Shown piece by piece: positions 1-7,808 of a stretch of 64,000 nucleotides of DNA. The DNA comes from Gottfriedia sp049568075 (GTDB taxonomy: Bacteria; Bacillota; Bacilli; Bacillales; Bacillaceae_G). Position 1 is the stretch's first letter; every line of letters starts with the position of its first letter. Below the pieces are notes generated by a model. The model was not told where the DNA came from. It saw only the letters and a program-made list of their open reading frames with translations, and made no database searches. The stretch lies in NCBI GenBank assembly GCA_049568075.1, contig CP144911.1; one strand, 5' to 3'. The translations under genes and the position numbers were made by a program.

Positions 1-63
1 AAAAGGTTTGGTTATAAAAATAACTATAAAATTTTAGGTAATTAATCAGAGGAGGATTTCACA

Positions 64-447
64 ATGTCAATTCCAAATGAACTACGTTATTCAGAAGAGC
101 ATGAGTGGGTAAAAGTTGAAGGTAACAAATACTATATCGGTATTACTCATTTTGCTCAATCAGAACTTGGAGATATCGTATTTGTTGAGCTACCAGAAGT
201 AGGCGATGAACTTACTATTAATGAGCCATTCGGTAGCGTTGAGTCTGTAAAAACAGTATCTGAACTATATGCTCCAATCAGTGGTAAAGTAATCGAAGTA
301 AACTCTGATCTAGATGAAAACCCTGAATTCGTAAACGAATCTCCATACGAAAAAGCATGGATGGTAGTTGTTGAAGCTACAAACGCTTCTCAACTTGATG
401 AGTTAATGACTGCTGGTCAATACGAAGAAATGATTAATCAAGACTAA
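64..447 (+). CDS. gcvH: Glycine cleavage system H protein (lipoyl carrier)
   Basis: The 127-residue product has the full H-protein length. It carries the aminomethyl group between the P, T and L proteins of the glycine cleavage system on a lipoyl arm. In Bacillus it is also the platform on which lipoate is built and relayed to other enzymes. The lipoylation site is Lys63 in the motif ESVKTVSELY, inside a biotinyl/lipoyl-type fold. The ATG follows the ribosome binding site GGAGG with 8-9 bases spacing. A terminator follows at 460, so it is probably monocistronic. P, T and L proteins are not in the window, as is usual in Bacillus. Its maturation enzyme LipA is encoded at 32.5 kb. Confidence 0.97.
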   Translation: MSIPNELRYSEEHEWVKVEGNKYYIGITHFAQSELGDIVFVELPEVGDELTINEPFGSVESVKTVSELYAPISGKVIEVNSDLDENPEFVNESPYEKAWMVVVEATNASQLDELMTAGQYEEMINQD

Positions 448-459
448 TTATCTAAAATT

Positions 460-486
460 AAGCGTCCAAATTGGGCGCTTTTTTAT
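460..486 (+). terminator. Rho-independent terminator after gcvH
   Basis: The hairpin AAGCGTCC / GGGCGCTT is followed by six T. From here to 657 I see no gene. A yusG equivalent, which lies here in B. subtilis, is not visible. Confidence 0.85.
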
Positions 487-657
487 TTTATGTGTATAAT
501 TAATGTAATAAAGCTTAACTTATTTACATAAAACATTATTTAAAGGGACATTTTCATTTAGGTAAAAAAAGGAAACAACAAAAGGGAAATCGAATATACT
601 ATATACAAAAGATTTTTAGTCAAAAGTTTTTGAGTCCTATACATTAGGTGATGCCCA

Positions 658-1014
658 GTGAATATTGAAGATCAAAGAAAAGTTATCATTGTCGAAGGTA
701 CTACTGATAAGAGAAAAATACAGACGATTATAAAGGAGCCTGTAGATATTATCTGTACGAATGGTACAGTTGGTACTTCAAAGCTAGATGAGCTTGCTGA
801 AATGTTAGATTTAAGAGAAATTTATGTGTTAGTAGATGCAGATGAGGCTGGTGAAAAGCTTAGAAGACTGTTAAAAAGAGAATTTCCACAGGCAGAGCAT
901 CTGTACATTGATAGAAGTTATCGAGAAGTGGCAACAGCTCCGAGTCAACATTTAGCTAGTGTATTATTAGGGGCGGATATTTTAGTATTTACAGATTATT
1001 TACGTACAAATTAA
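658..1014 (+). CDS. yusF: Small TOPRIM-domain protein (YusF-like)
   Basis: The 118-residue protein is a stand-alone TOPRIM fold: the glutamate of IIVEGTTDKR near residues 10-19 and the DxD of LVDADEAGEK near residue 60. These are the metal-binding signatures shared by primases, topoisomerases and the small RNase M5-like or OLD-type TOPRIM proteins. Its substrate is unknown. Translation is taken to start at GTG 658, preceded by AGGTGATG about 4-10 bases upstream. It is followed after 15 bases by the thioredoxin-like gene, as in the B. subtilis yusF-yusE pair, so the two are probably co-transcribed. The family assignment is firm and the cellular role is not. Confidence 0.85.
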   Translation: MNIEDQRKVIIVEGTTDKRKIQTIIKEPVDIICTNGTVGTSKLDELAEMLDLREIYVLVDADEAGEKLRRLLKREFPQAEHLYIDRSYREVATAPSQHLASVLLGADILVFTDYLRTN

Positions 1015-1029
1015 AGAGGATTAAAGATC

Positions 1030-1353
1030 ATGCAGCAATGGACAAAGAATGAAATAATGCAAAGAATTCAATCAAAAGAGACGACAGTTATTTATATTTA
1101 TACCGCAATGTGTGGTACATGCCAAGTAGCTTCTAAAATGCTAGAAATTGTAAATGAGATTCTGCCAAATTTACCTATAAGCAAGGTGAATATTAATGAA
1201 ATAGTGGAAGAAGCTCAAAACTGGAAGGTTGAAAGTGTACCTTGTTTACTTATTTTTGAAAATGGGGAAATGAAACAAAAAATCTACGCTTTCCAGTCAG
1301 TACCATATTTACATGAATTGTTAAAAAAATATAATTTATATATTAAACGATGA
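1030..1353 (+). CDS. yusE: Thioredoxin-like protein (YusE-like)
   Basis: The 107-residue thioredoxin fold has a CxxC active site, Cys28-Gly-Thr-Cys31, in YTAMCGTCQ, and the cis-proline loop VESVPCLLIF. The usual WCGPC is replaced by MCGTC, so its redox potential and partner probably differ from classical TrxA. It has no signal peptide and is probably cytoplasmic, acting in thiol-disulfide exchange or as a reductase for an unknown client. An RBS, AAAGAGGATTAAAG, lies 7-15 bases before the ATG. It is the second gene of the yusFE pair and ends directly in a terminator. Confidence 0.88.
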   Translation: MQQWTKNEIMQRIQSKETTVIYIYTAMCGTCQVASKMLEIVNEILPNLPISKVNINEIVEEAQNWKVESVPCLLIFENGEMKQKIYAFQSVPYLHELLKKYNLYIKR

Positions 1354-1381
1354 GTGCATACTGAATGTTGCACTCTTTTTA
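1352..1381 (+). terminator. Terminator after yusE
   Basis: The stem GAGTGCA / TGCACTC is followed by TTTTTAT, and the hairpin starts at the yusE stop codon. The 175 bases up to yusD are AT-rich and hold no gene I can support. Confidence 0.88.
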
Positions 1382-1556
1382 TTTGGCTTAAAATATTTCC
1401 TGATATTAGACATATTTCTCGGGAAATGAGTTGAATGCTGTAGAAATAAAATTAAAATATAGATTTTTATCAAAGTAAATGTCGAGCGAAATATAAAGAA
1501 TACACCTCTTATCTATGAGAAAATAAGATTAAAGAATCCAAGAAGAGGTGTTTATT

Positions 1557-1919
1557 ATGGAAATCAAGGAGTGGATAGGACAAGCTAGAAACTTATTTAT
1601 AAAAAAAGAATATTTACAAATTATTTTGCCCATCGAAGAAAGAATTGTAGAATTTAACTGTCTAAATGAAAAATTATTTATAAAGTTAAGTAAAAAGGCT
1701 CCTTTTATAGAGATAATTGATCGTTCGATTCCGCAACTTAGAGTTAATTTTTCGAAAGATGGATGGGAATATTTAAATTCAGGTTCGCAAAGATTAGGAC
1801 TTTTATTAAAACTGAAAGATGCTTCTTTTGAAGGGAACTATCGATTATTACTACTAATGGAAACGATTTTTCAATATACAAGTGTTGAAAACGAAAAAAA
1901 ACTTTTAGAAAATTGTTGA
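1557..1919 (+). CDS. yusD: YusD-like protein, SCP2-type fold suspected
   Basis: The product is 120 residues from ATG 1557. That start is preferred over the upstream in-frame GTG 1548 because AGAAGAGG at 1541-1548 is a good RBS for it. Position and size match B. subtilis yusD, upstream of metNPQ. The C-terminal half (LGLLLKLKDASFEGNYRLLL followed by METIF) resembles the last helix and hydrophobic tunnel of SCP2/sterol-carrier domains, but this is pattern recognition only. There is no signal peptide and no membrane segment. The -35 box of the met promoter overlaps its stop codon. Confidence 0.72.
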   Translation: MEIKEWIGQARNLFIKKEYLQIILPIEERIVEFNCLNEKLFIKLSKKAPFIEIIDRSIPQLRVNFSKDGWEYLNSGSQRLGLLLKLKDASFEGNYRLLLLMETIFQYTSVENEKKLLENC

Positions 1920-1944
1920 CAATTAGTGTCTAACTTTGTAGAAT
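1916..1944 (+). promoter_or_regulatory. Sigma-A promoter of the metNPQ leader
   Basis: TTGACA (1916-1921), a 17-base spacer, then TAGAAT (1939-1944). The -35 box overlaps the yusD stop codon. Initiation near 1951 would place the S-box aptamer about 45 bases into the transcript. Confidence 0.8.
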
Positions 1945-1996
1945 TGGACTTACGTTAAAGAAATTACGTTAAACAACTTAATAGATCGTAAGATTA

Positions 1997-2109
1997 CTCT
2001 TATCGAGAGAGGTGGAGGGACTGTGCCCTGTGAAACCCAGCAACCGTCAATGAGATCGTCATTGAAATGGTGCTAATTCCTGCAAAGCATGTGCTTTGAG
2101 AGATGAGAG
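1997..2109 (+). promoter_or_regulatory. SAM-I (S-box) riboswitch aptamer
   Basis: The conserved S-box blocks are present in order: CTTATCGAGAGAGGTGGAGG, then GGACTGTGCCCTGTGAAACC, then CAGCAACCG, a variable hairpin (TCAATGAGATCGTCATTGA), AAATGGTGCTAATTCC, GCAAAGC and the closing strand GAGAGATGAGAG. The P1 helix pairs 1997-2004 (CTCTTATC) with 2102-2109 (GATGAGAG). An intrinsic terminator follows at 2132. The arrangement is the classic OFF switch: bound S-adenosylmethionine leaves the terminator intact and shuts off metNPQ. Confidence 0.97.
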
Positions 2110-2131
2110 AAAGGAATACTTTTTGTATGTT

Positions 2132-2167
2132 AAACCTTTCTGCTCATATGAGTTGAAAGGTTTTTTT
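2132..2167 (+). terminator. Riboswitch-controlled terminator upstream of metN
   Basis: The stem AAACCTTTC...CTCAT / ATGAG...GAAAGGTTT is followed by a T run. It is the expression platform of the S-box and is expected to form when SAM is bound. Confidence 0.92.
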
Positions 2168-2249
2168 ATTATTACGAGACTAAAAAAGTACTTTCTTACA
2201 AAAAATTGAAAGATGAGTTGTTAGAATGTTTTGAAAGGAGAACGAATGT

Positions 2250-3257
2250 ATGATTCAAATAAATAATGTAAGTAAAATATACAAAGGTAAAAAGGGCACA
2301 GTTACCGCAGTACAAAATGTTTCGTTAACGATTGAAGCAGGTGAAATTTTTGGCATGATCGGATATAGCGGCGCAGGGAAAAGTACGCTATTACGTATGC
2401 TAAATGGGCTTGAGGCGCCTACATCAGGTGAAGTCATTATAAATGGTCAATCGATTTCGAAATGTTCATCTAGTCAGTTAAGAAAAGCAAGACAGAAAAT
2501 AGGGATGATTTTTCAGCATTTCAATTTATTGTGGTCAAGAACTGTATTAGAAAATATACTTTTCCCACTTGAAATTGCTAAGGTTCCAAAAAAAGAAAGC
2601 ATTAATCGTGCGAAAGAATTAATCAAACTTGTAGGTCTTAAAGGTAGAGAGAATGCTTATCCTTCTGAACTTAGTGGAGGTCAAAAGCAACGCGTCGGAA
2701 TTGCAAGAGCACTTGCTAATAACCCAGATGTTCTTTTATGCGATGAAGCGACTTCTGCATTGGATCCAGAGACAACAGATTCAATATTAGCTTTACTGAC
2801 AAATATTAATAAACAGCTTGGTATTACAATTATCCTAATTACTCATGAAATGCATGTTATACAAAAGATATGCCAACGAGTAGCTGTAATGGAAAACGGA
2901 AATGTAGTAGAAGAAGGCCATGTTGTTGATGTATTTACTCGTCCAAAACAAGCAATTACAAAGAAATTTGTAACACAAATCAAAGGCAATGATGAAGACA
3001 GTAAAGTAATTTCTGAAGGTGATGGGAAGGATAATACTTACAAGCTAACCTTTAAAAATGGTCAAGCAGATCAGCCGCATATTTCTGAGGTTGTTAAGCA
3101 CTTTGATATTGAGATTAACATTTTACAAGGAAAAATTGTTCAAACTGCTGAAGGCTCTTATGGGACAATGAAGATTCAACTTGTTGGAGACATAAATAAC
3201 ATCAAAGAAGCAATTGCTTACTTAGAATCAAAACAAGTTGAAGTGGAGGTAGCATAA
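2250..3257 (+). CDS. metN: Methionine ABC transporter ATP-binding protein MetN
   Basis: The 335-residue ATPase belongs to the methionine uptake (MUT) family. It powers import of D- and L-methionine through MetP with the lipoprotein MetQ. Walker A is GYSGAGKST at 38-46 (Lys44), the ABC signature LSGGQ is at 141-145 and Walker B VLLCDE at 161-166. Residues about 260-335 form the C-terminal NIL domain, which in this family binds methionine and inhibits transport when the cell is replete. RBS GAAAGGAG precedes the ATG. The gene is the first of a tight operon, one base before metP, under the SAM riboswitch. Confidence 0.97.
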   Translation: MIQINNVSKIYKGKKGTVTAVQNVSLTIEAGEIFGMIGYSGAGKSTLLRMLNGLEAPTSGEVIINGQSISKCSSSQLRKARQKIGMIFQHFNLLWSRTVLENILFPLEIAKVPKKESINRAKELIKLVGLKGRENAYPSELSGGQKQRVGIARALANNPDVLLCDEATSALDPETTDSILALLTNINKQLGITIILITHEMHVIQKICQRVAVMENGNVVEEGHVVDVFTRPKQAITKKFVTQIKGNDEDSKVISEGDGKDNTYKLTFKNGQADQPHISEVVKHFDIEINILQGKIVQTAEGSYGTMKIQLVGDINNIKEAIAYLESKQVEVEVA

Positions 3258-3258
3258 G

Positions 3259-3927
3259 ATGACACAACTTTTTCCGAATGTTGATTGGGATGCAATGCTT
3301 TTAGCTACTCAAGAAACATTATTCATGACAGTAATAGCTGCGCTTGCAACGTTCATTTTTGGACTAATTATAGGTTTATTCTTATTTTTAACTAGTAAAG
3401 ACCAGTTGCTTGAAAATAAATTTTTTAATACAATCCTAGCAGCGTTTGTAAATATTTTTCGTTCAATACCGTTTATCATTTTAATTATTTTATTAATTCC
3501 ATTTACGATCTTTATACTTGGCTCTATGCTTGGAGCAAAAGCAGCATTACCTGCATTAATTATTGGTGCTGCACCATTCTATGCAAGGATGGTCGAAATC
3601 GGATTACGTGAAATTGATAAAGGTGTAATCGAAGCTGCAAGAGCAATGGGGGCTAGTACCTTTACAATCATCCTAAAAGTATTAATTCCAGAAGCATTAC
3701 CAGCAATTATTTCAGGCTTAACTGTTACTACAATCGCAATTGTTGGTTATACTGCAATGGCTGGTGTAGTAGGTGGTGGTGGACTTGGTAACTTAGCATT
3801 TATGGAAGGATACCAACGTTCTAATAACCAAGTAACGCTTGTTGCGACAGTAATTATTTTATTAATCGTATTCATTCTTCAATTTATTGGTGATTTAGTA
3901 ACAACAAAAATAGATAAACGAGCTTAA
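3259..3927 (+). CDS. metP: Methionine ABC transporter permease MetP (MetI)
   Basis: The 222-residue integral membrane protein has about five hydrophobic helices. The cytoplasmic loop EIDKGVIEAARAMGAS (near residues 115-130) is the coupling motif that docks on MetN. Length and sequence are typical of the MetI family. It starts one base after the metN stop, so translational coupling is likely, and AGTGGAGGTAGC inside the metN end is its RBS. It forms the channel of the MetNPQ importer in the cytoplasmic membrane. Confidence 0.96.
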   Translation: MTQLFPNVDWDAMLLATQETLFMTVIAALATFIFGLIIGLFLFLTSKDQLLENKFFNTILAAFVNIFRSIPFIILIILLIPFTIFILGSMLGAKAALPALIIGAAPFYARMVEIGLREIDKGVIEAARAMGASTFTIILKVLIPEALPAIISGLTVTTIAIVGYTAMAGVVGGGGLGNLAFMEGYQRSNNQVTLVATVIILLIVFILQFIGDLVTTKIDKRA

Positions 3928-3949
3928 TCATATAAGGGAGGAACTAACA

Positions 3950-4771
3950 ATGAAATTCAAAAAAATCGTAGGAATTTTAGGAGCAGGTGTTTTAGCATTA
4001 TCTTTAGCAGCATGTAATAAAGGTGGAGAAGATAAAAATAAAGAATTAGTGGTTGGTGCATCAAATGTACCTCACGCAGTTATTTTAGAACAAGCTAAAC
4101 CAATCCTTAAAAAAGAAGGAATTAACTTAAAAATTGTTAAATTCCAAGATTATGTATTACCAAATAAAGCACTTGCTTCAAAAGAATTAGATGCAAACTA
4201 TTTCCAACACATTCCATATTTAGAAGCTCAAATGAAAGAAAATGGTTATAAATTTGAAAATGCTGGTGGAATCCACATCGAGCCGATCGGAGTTTACTCT
4301 AAAAAATATAAGAGCTTAGATGAGCTGCCAGATGGAGCTAAAATTATCATGAGTAGCTCAGTAGCTGACCATGGTCGTATGTTAAGCTTATTACAACAAG
4401 TAGGTTTAATTAAACTTAAAGCTGGAATTGATCCAACTACTGCTCAAATTAAAGACATTGCTGAGAATCCAAAACACTTAAAATTCCAAGCTGATGTAGA
4501 CGCTGGAATGCTTCCAAAAGTTTATCAAAACAATGAAGGCGATGCAGTGTTAATTAACACAAACTACGCGATTGATGCTGGATTAAACCCAATGAAGGAT
4601 GCTATTGCTTTAGAAGGTAAAGAATCTCCATATGTAAACATTATCGCTGTTCGTAAAGGTGACAAAGATAAAAAAGAAATCAAAGAACTTGTAAAAGTTT
4701 TACACTCTAAAGAAATTCAAGATTTCATCATAAAAAAATATAAAGGTGCAGTAGTACCTGTAAGTCAATAA
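3950..4771 (+). CDS. metQ: Methionine-binding lipoprotein MetQ
   Basis: The 273-residue protein has a lipoprotein signal peptide with lipobox LAAC and acylated Cys22, followed by a NlpA/MetQ-type type-2 periplasmic-binding fold (VVGASNVPHAVILEQAKP at the start of the mature domain). It captures methionine outside the membrane and delivers it to MetP. RBS AAGGGAGGA lies 8 bases before the ATG. It is the last gene of the S-box operon and is followed by a strong terminator. Confidence 0.96.
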   Translation: MKFKKIVGILGAGVLALSLAACNKGGEDKNKELVVGASNVPHAVILEQAKPILKKEGINLKIVKFQDYVLPNKALASKELDANYFQHIPYLEAQMKENGYKFENAGGIHIEPIGVYSKKYKSLDELPDGAKIIMSSSVADHGRMLSLLQQVGLIKLKAGIDPTTAQIKDIAENPKHLKFQADVDAGMLPKVYQNNEGDAVLINTNYAIDAGLNPMKDAIALEGKESPYVNIIAVRKGDKDKKEIKELVKVLHSKEIQDFIIKKYKGAVVPVSQ

Positions 4772-4776
4772 TATGA

Positions 4777-4822
4777 AAAGAGTGGGTATCCCAGTTGTAA
4801 TTTTATGGGAACCCTCTTTTTT
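4777..4822 (+). terminator. Terminator of the metNPQ operon
   Basis: The stem AAGAGTGGGTATCCCA / TGGGAACCCTCTT is followed by TTTTT. Confidence 0.88.
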
Positions 4823-4838
4823 ATTTGAAAAACTAGTA

Positions 4839-4963
4839 ACTGCAAATAAATTTTGAAAATCGCAAATAAAATTGGCAAAACTGCAATTAAATTTAGAGAA
4901 TCGCAAATAAAGTTTGGGAATTTGCAATTAAATCCCAAGGAATCGCAAAAAAAAATAGAAAAT
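4839..4963. repeat. Six degenerate tandem units with about 20-21-base period
   Basis: Six imperfect units begin at about 4841, 4860, 4881, 4901, 4921 and 4943. Each starts with a TGCAAATAAA or TCGCAATTAAA-like core and is rich in A tracts. The spacing of two helical turns puts the A tracts in phase, which predicts bent DNA or an array of protein contacts. No reading frame runs meaningfully through it. It lies between the met terminator and the convergent hydroxyacid dehydrogenase gene. Confidence 0.6.
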
Positions 4964-5149
4964 TACCTATAAAAGGTATTACGACCTTAATATTGTACAA
5001 TTGTTGAGACTATTATGTGGAAGTTTATCAAATACGCAAACTTCTTTCTGAATCGAATAAAAATCTGCTAAATATTTCTAAAAAGATCGATTACAAACAA
5101 CAAATGAACGAAAATACCTACGACTCCAAAGTACTTGTAATTTAATAAT

Positions 5150-5206
5150 AAAAAAGGGTTGTACATAAGTCAGTGAATCTAACTTTATGAAACAGCCCTT
5201 TTTATT
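5150..5206 (-). terminator. Terminator of the 2-hydroxyacid dehydrogenase gene
   Basis: On the minus strand, AAAAAGGGCTGTTT pairs with ACAACCCTTTTTT across a loop of about 30 bases that pairs further. A T run follows on the minus strand. The region 4964-5149 contains nothing else I can support. Confidence 0.6.
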
Positions 5207-5207
5207 T

Positions 5208-6179
5208 TTAATTCTTCACAAGGATTTGATTTACAGGTGAGATTGGTGGTCGTTCAGCAATAACCTCAATAATATTTTTAGCTGCTATTTCTGACATAGC
5301 ATCACGAGTTTCATATGTTGCATTTCCGATATGAGGTGTTAATACAACATTTGTAAGTGATTTTAGTTCTTCTGTTATTTTTGGTTCGAATTCAAATACA
5401 TCTAGAGCAGCACCTGCAATAACACCTTCTTTTAATGCGTCTACTAATTCCTGTTCGTTCGCTAAAGGGCCTCTAGCTGCATTGATAAAAAACGCAGTAT
5501 CTTTCATCTTGTAAAACTCTTCTTTTCCAAATAAATGGTGTAGCTCGGGTTTGTAAGGACAATGAAGGGTAATATAGTCAGAAGTCTGTAAAAGTTCATC
5601 CATTGATCCGTATGTGGCATTTAATTCTTGTTCGAGTTCAGTACTTAATCTTCTTGGTTGATGATAAATAATATTCATATTAAACGCCTTAGCTCGTTTA
5701 GCTACTGCTTGTCCAATATTTCCAAAACCGAAAATACCTAAAGTTTTTCCTGATACTTCTGTTCCTCTAAAGAATAATGGAGCCCACCCTTCAAAACCTT
5801 TTGTACGGCAAAGTTCGTCTCCTTCGACTATTCTTCTCGAAACAGCTAAGAGAATTCCTAAAGTTAGCTCTGCAGTTGCGTCTGTAGAAACGAGAGGAGT
5901 GTTTGTAACATGGATCCCCTTACTAGTTGCATAATCTACATCGATATTATTAAATCCTGCTCCGTAGTTAGCAATAATTTTTACATTTTTAGCAGCATCA
6001 ATTACTCTTTTTGTGATTGGAGTCGATAGCAAACTTAAAATTGCATCTACCCCACCAACAAGCTCACACAATTCATCTTCTGTAATTAATTTCTCATTTT
6101 CATAAACAATGACATGATGATCTTTTAATAATTCCTCAGCCTTTTCTGGGATTTTTCCCGCTACCAAGATATGTGCCAA
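5208..6179 (-). CDS. D-isomer-specific 2-hydroxyacid dehydrogenase (glyoxylate/hydroxypyruvate reductase type)
   Basis: The 323-residue NAD(P)-dependent dehydrogenase belongs to the GyaR/GhrB/YvcT group. The nucleotide-binding motif GIFGFGNIGQAVAKR lies near residue 147. The catalytic triad can be read as the Arg of NAARGPLANEQEL, the Glu of ALDVFEFEP and the His of LTPHIGNAT. It probably reduces glyoxylate, hydroxypyruvate or 2-ketogluconate, and the exact substrate cannot be read. It is a lone gene between metNPQ and dlt, starting at ATG 6179 behind a weak RBS (AGAAGG), and ends in its own terminator. It is part of the block not found between met and suf in B. subtilis. Confidence 0.9.
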   Translation of the reverse strand: MAHILVAGKIPEKAEELLKDHHVIVYENEKLITEDELCELVGGVDAILSLLSTPITKRVIDAAKNVKIIANYGAGFNNIDVDYATSKGIHVTNTPLVSTDATAELTLGILLAVSRRIVEGDELCRTKGFEGWAPLFFRGTEVSGKTLGIFGFGNIGQAVAKRAKAFNMNIIYHQPRRLSTELEQELNATYGSMDELLQTSDYITLHCPYKPELHHLFGKEEFYKMKDTAFFINAARGPLANEQELVDALKEGVIAGAALDVFEFEPKITEELKSLTNVVLTPHIGNATYETRDAMSEIAAKNIIEVIAERPPISPVNQILVKN

Positions 6180-6312
6180 ATTAGAAACCTTCTTTCAACA
6201 GTTTAATAAATGAATAATAACGTTTTTATTATAAATGAAGTTTCAAGTTTTTGTTTAATTTAGTATTTGGCAATTTAAAGAATATATTTATTTTTAAGGT
6301 CTATCAGCAACA

Positions 6313-6340
6313 TAAAAAAGCAGACAGATGTCTGCTTTTT
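6313..6340 (-). terminator. Terminator of the dlt operon
   Basis: The perfect hairpin AAAAAGCAGACA / TGTCTGCTTTTT begins at the dltD stop codon and supplies a T run on the minus strand. Confidence 0.9.
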
Positions 6341-7557
6341 CATTGATATCTATGATTTAAACTTGCAGTAGGGGGAGTATGTTTTACTGAATAAAACTTA
6401 TTTAAAGATTGATCTACATATACCCAGCCCTTCCAGCCTAAGTGAATTGTATCTTTTAAGAAAAACTCATCGTATTCATGTGAAGAAAAATCAGCTACTT
6501 GGAATCCAGCATCTTCAATTTGTTTTCTTACCTTTTTGTAATAAACTTCTCTACCTTCTTTTGGGAATCCAGCGTAATCATACCATGGTCCATTTACTGG
6601 AACGGAAATAAACAACGCTTGCGTATGCTCTTTTTTTAATAATGCTAATACCATTTGAAGGTCATCATATTCTGGCGATACACCATAGTTACTATTTCGT
6701 TTATAATTTTTTAAAACTGGAAGACGATTTTGAATGTGCTTTATATAGTATTTATTAATTATTCCGAAATGGTTAGAAGTTGACTCACGTTTGCCAATTT
6801 TATCAGCAACTTGTGCTACCCGACCCCAGGATAAATCTTCATATTTTGATTTTTTTAATCGGAAGTTATTATCAGGATCCATTATAACGGTCTCGAAAAG
6901 ATCTTTCTTTTCAAGTATTTTAAAATAAGTGTAAGCTAACGGTTTTTCAGCCATAGCTTCAAACTTAATTTTTTTGCTATTTGAAATATAAGCATTTAAT
7001 TGGGTTACTAATAAAGAGTCTTTTTTGATAATTGATAGCGTTAAAAGTCTCTTTGCAATTTGTCTCTTTACTGAATTATCAATTGTATTATTAAAAACGA
7101 ATGAATAAGTTTGAAGCGCAGAGTAATTAGGTGAAAAATGAGTATCGTCAATGCCATGTGGAATAAACCACTGTGGAGATAAAACAAACACAATTTTTCT
7201 ATTTTTTATTCCATCACCTAAAGATGCTAAGTCAAGAAAATGAACGATACTTTGTGATCCCCCTCGACCAATTAGATAGGGAGTAAATTCATTTTTTTCT
7301 CCCATAAAAAATCTAGAAGGATGGAAGGGGTCTCTTCTAGCTAGTTCTGAAGACCCGAAAATAGGTAGGAATTTTGGGTCTTTTATCATTTTATCTTGAA
7401 GCAGAGTCCCTTGAAATGTTTCAGGGTTTAAGGATGCTGCTGTATTATTTAATCGTTCTTTTGTAATAAATAGTTCGTAAAAAGAATTTGGAAGATACAA
7501 AGCTAGTAAAAAAATGAGAATAGCTGTTATCATCCCAAAAAATTGAACTTTTTTCAT
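6340..7557 (-). CDS. dltD: Teichoic acid D-alanylation protein DltD
   Basis: The 405-residue protein has an N-terminal membrane anchor (residues about 7-28) and an extracellular SGNH-like hydrolase domain. The expected Ser is in PIFGSSELARRDPFHP near residue 70, and the Asp/His pair is in KDTIHLGWKGW near residue 370. DltD acts outside the membrane in the last step of moving D-alanine onto lipoteichoic acid. Its ATG overlaps the dltC stop by four bases, so the two are translationally coupled. A terminator abuts its stop codon. Confidence 0.96.
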   Translation of the reverse strand: MKKVQFFGMITAILIFLLALYLPNSFYELFITKERLNNTAASLNPETFQGTLLQDKMIKDPKFLPIFGSSELARRDPFHPSRFFMGEKNEFTPYLIGRGGSQSIVHFLDLASLGDGIKNRKIVFVLSPQWFIPHGIDDTHFSPNYSALQTYSFVFNNTIDNSVKRQIAKRLLTLSIIKKDSLLVTQLNAYISNSKKIKFEAMAEKPLAYTYFKILEKKDLFETVIMDPDNNFRLKKSKYEDLSWGRVAQVADKIGKRESTSNHFGIINKYYIKHIQNRLPVLKNYKRNSNYGVSPEYDDLQMVLALLKKEHTQALFISVPVNGPWYDYAGFPKEGREVYYKKVRKQIEDAGFQVADFSSHEYDEFFLKDTIHLGWKGWVYVDQSLNKFYSVKHTPPTASLNHRYQ

Positions 7558-7793
7558 TTTCTAGCCTCTAAAATCGAAATGATTTTATTTGGTGTTGCCC
7601 ACTCCTCGCGATCGAAGTCAGAAATCGTCACGTTGATACCGAGTTGTTCTTCAATTTCAACTAATAAGCTAACTGTACCAAATGAATCTAATAATCCTTC
7701 TTCAAAAATCAGAATATCTGGGTTTTCAATCACTTCATCTGTATTACATAAATCTGCTAAAATGTTTAAAACTTCTGCTCTTAAATTTTCCAT
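7554..7793 (-). CDS. dltC: D-alanyl carrier protein DltC
   Basis: The 79-residue acyl-carrier-type protein carries a phosphopantetheine arm on Ser37 in GLLDSFGTVSLL. The arm takes D-alanine from DltA and presents it to DltB at the membrane. Most carriers read DSMG or DSLG; here Met/Leu is Phe. RBS AAAGGAGAATTAG precedes the ATG. It lies 15 bases after dltB and overlaps dltD by four bases. Confidence 0.97.
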   Translation of the reverse strand: MENLRAEVLNILADLCNTDEVIENPDILIFEEGLLDSFGTVSLLVEIEEQLGINVTISDFDREEWATPNKIISILEARK

Positions 7794-7808
7794 TATACTA
7801 ATTCTCCT

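Noticed and set aside
4839..4963. CRISPR-like array
   Set aside because: Units are contiguous and degenerate with a 20-21-base period and there are no unique spacers or cas genes.
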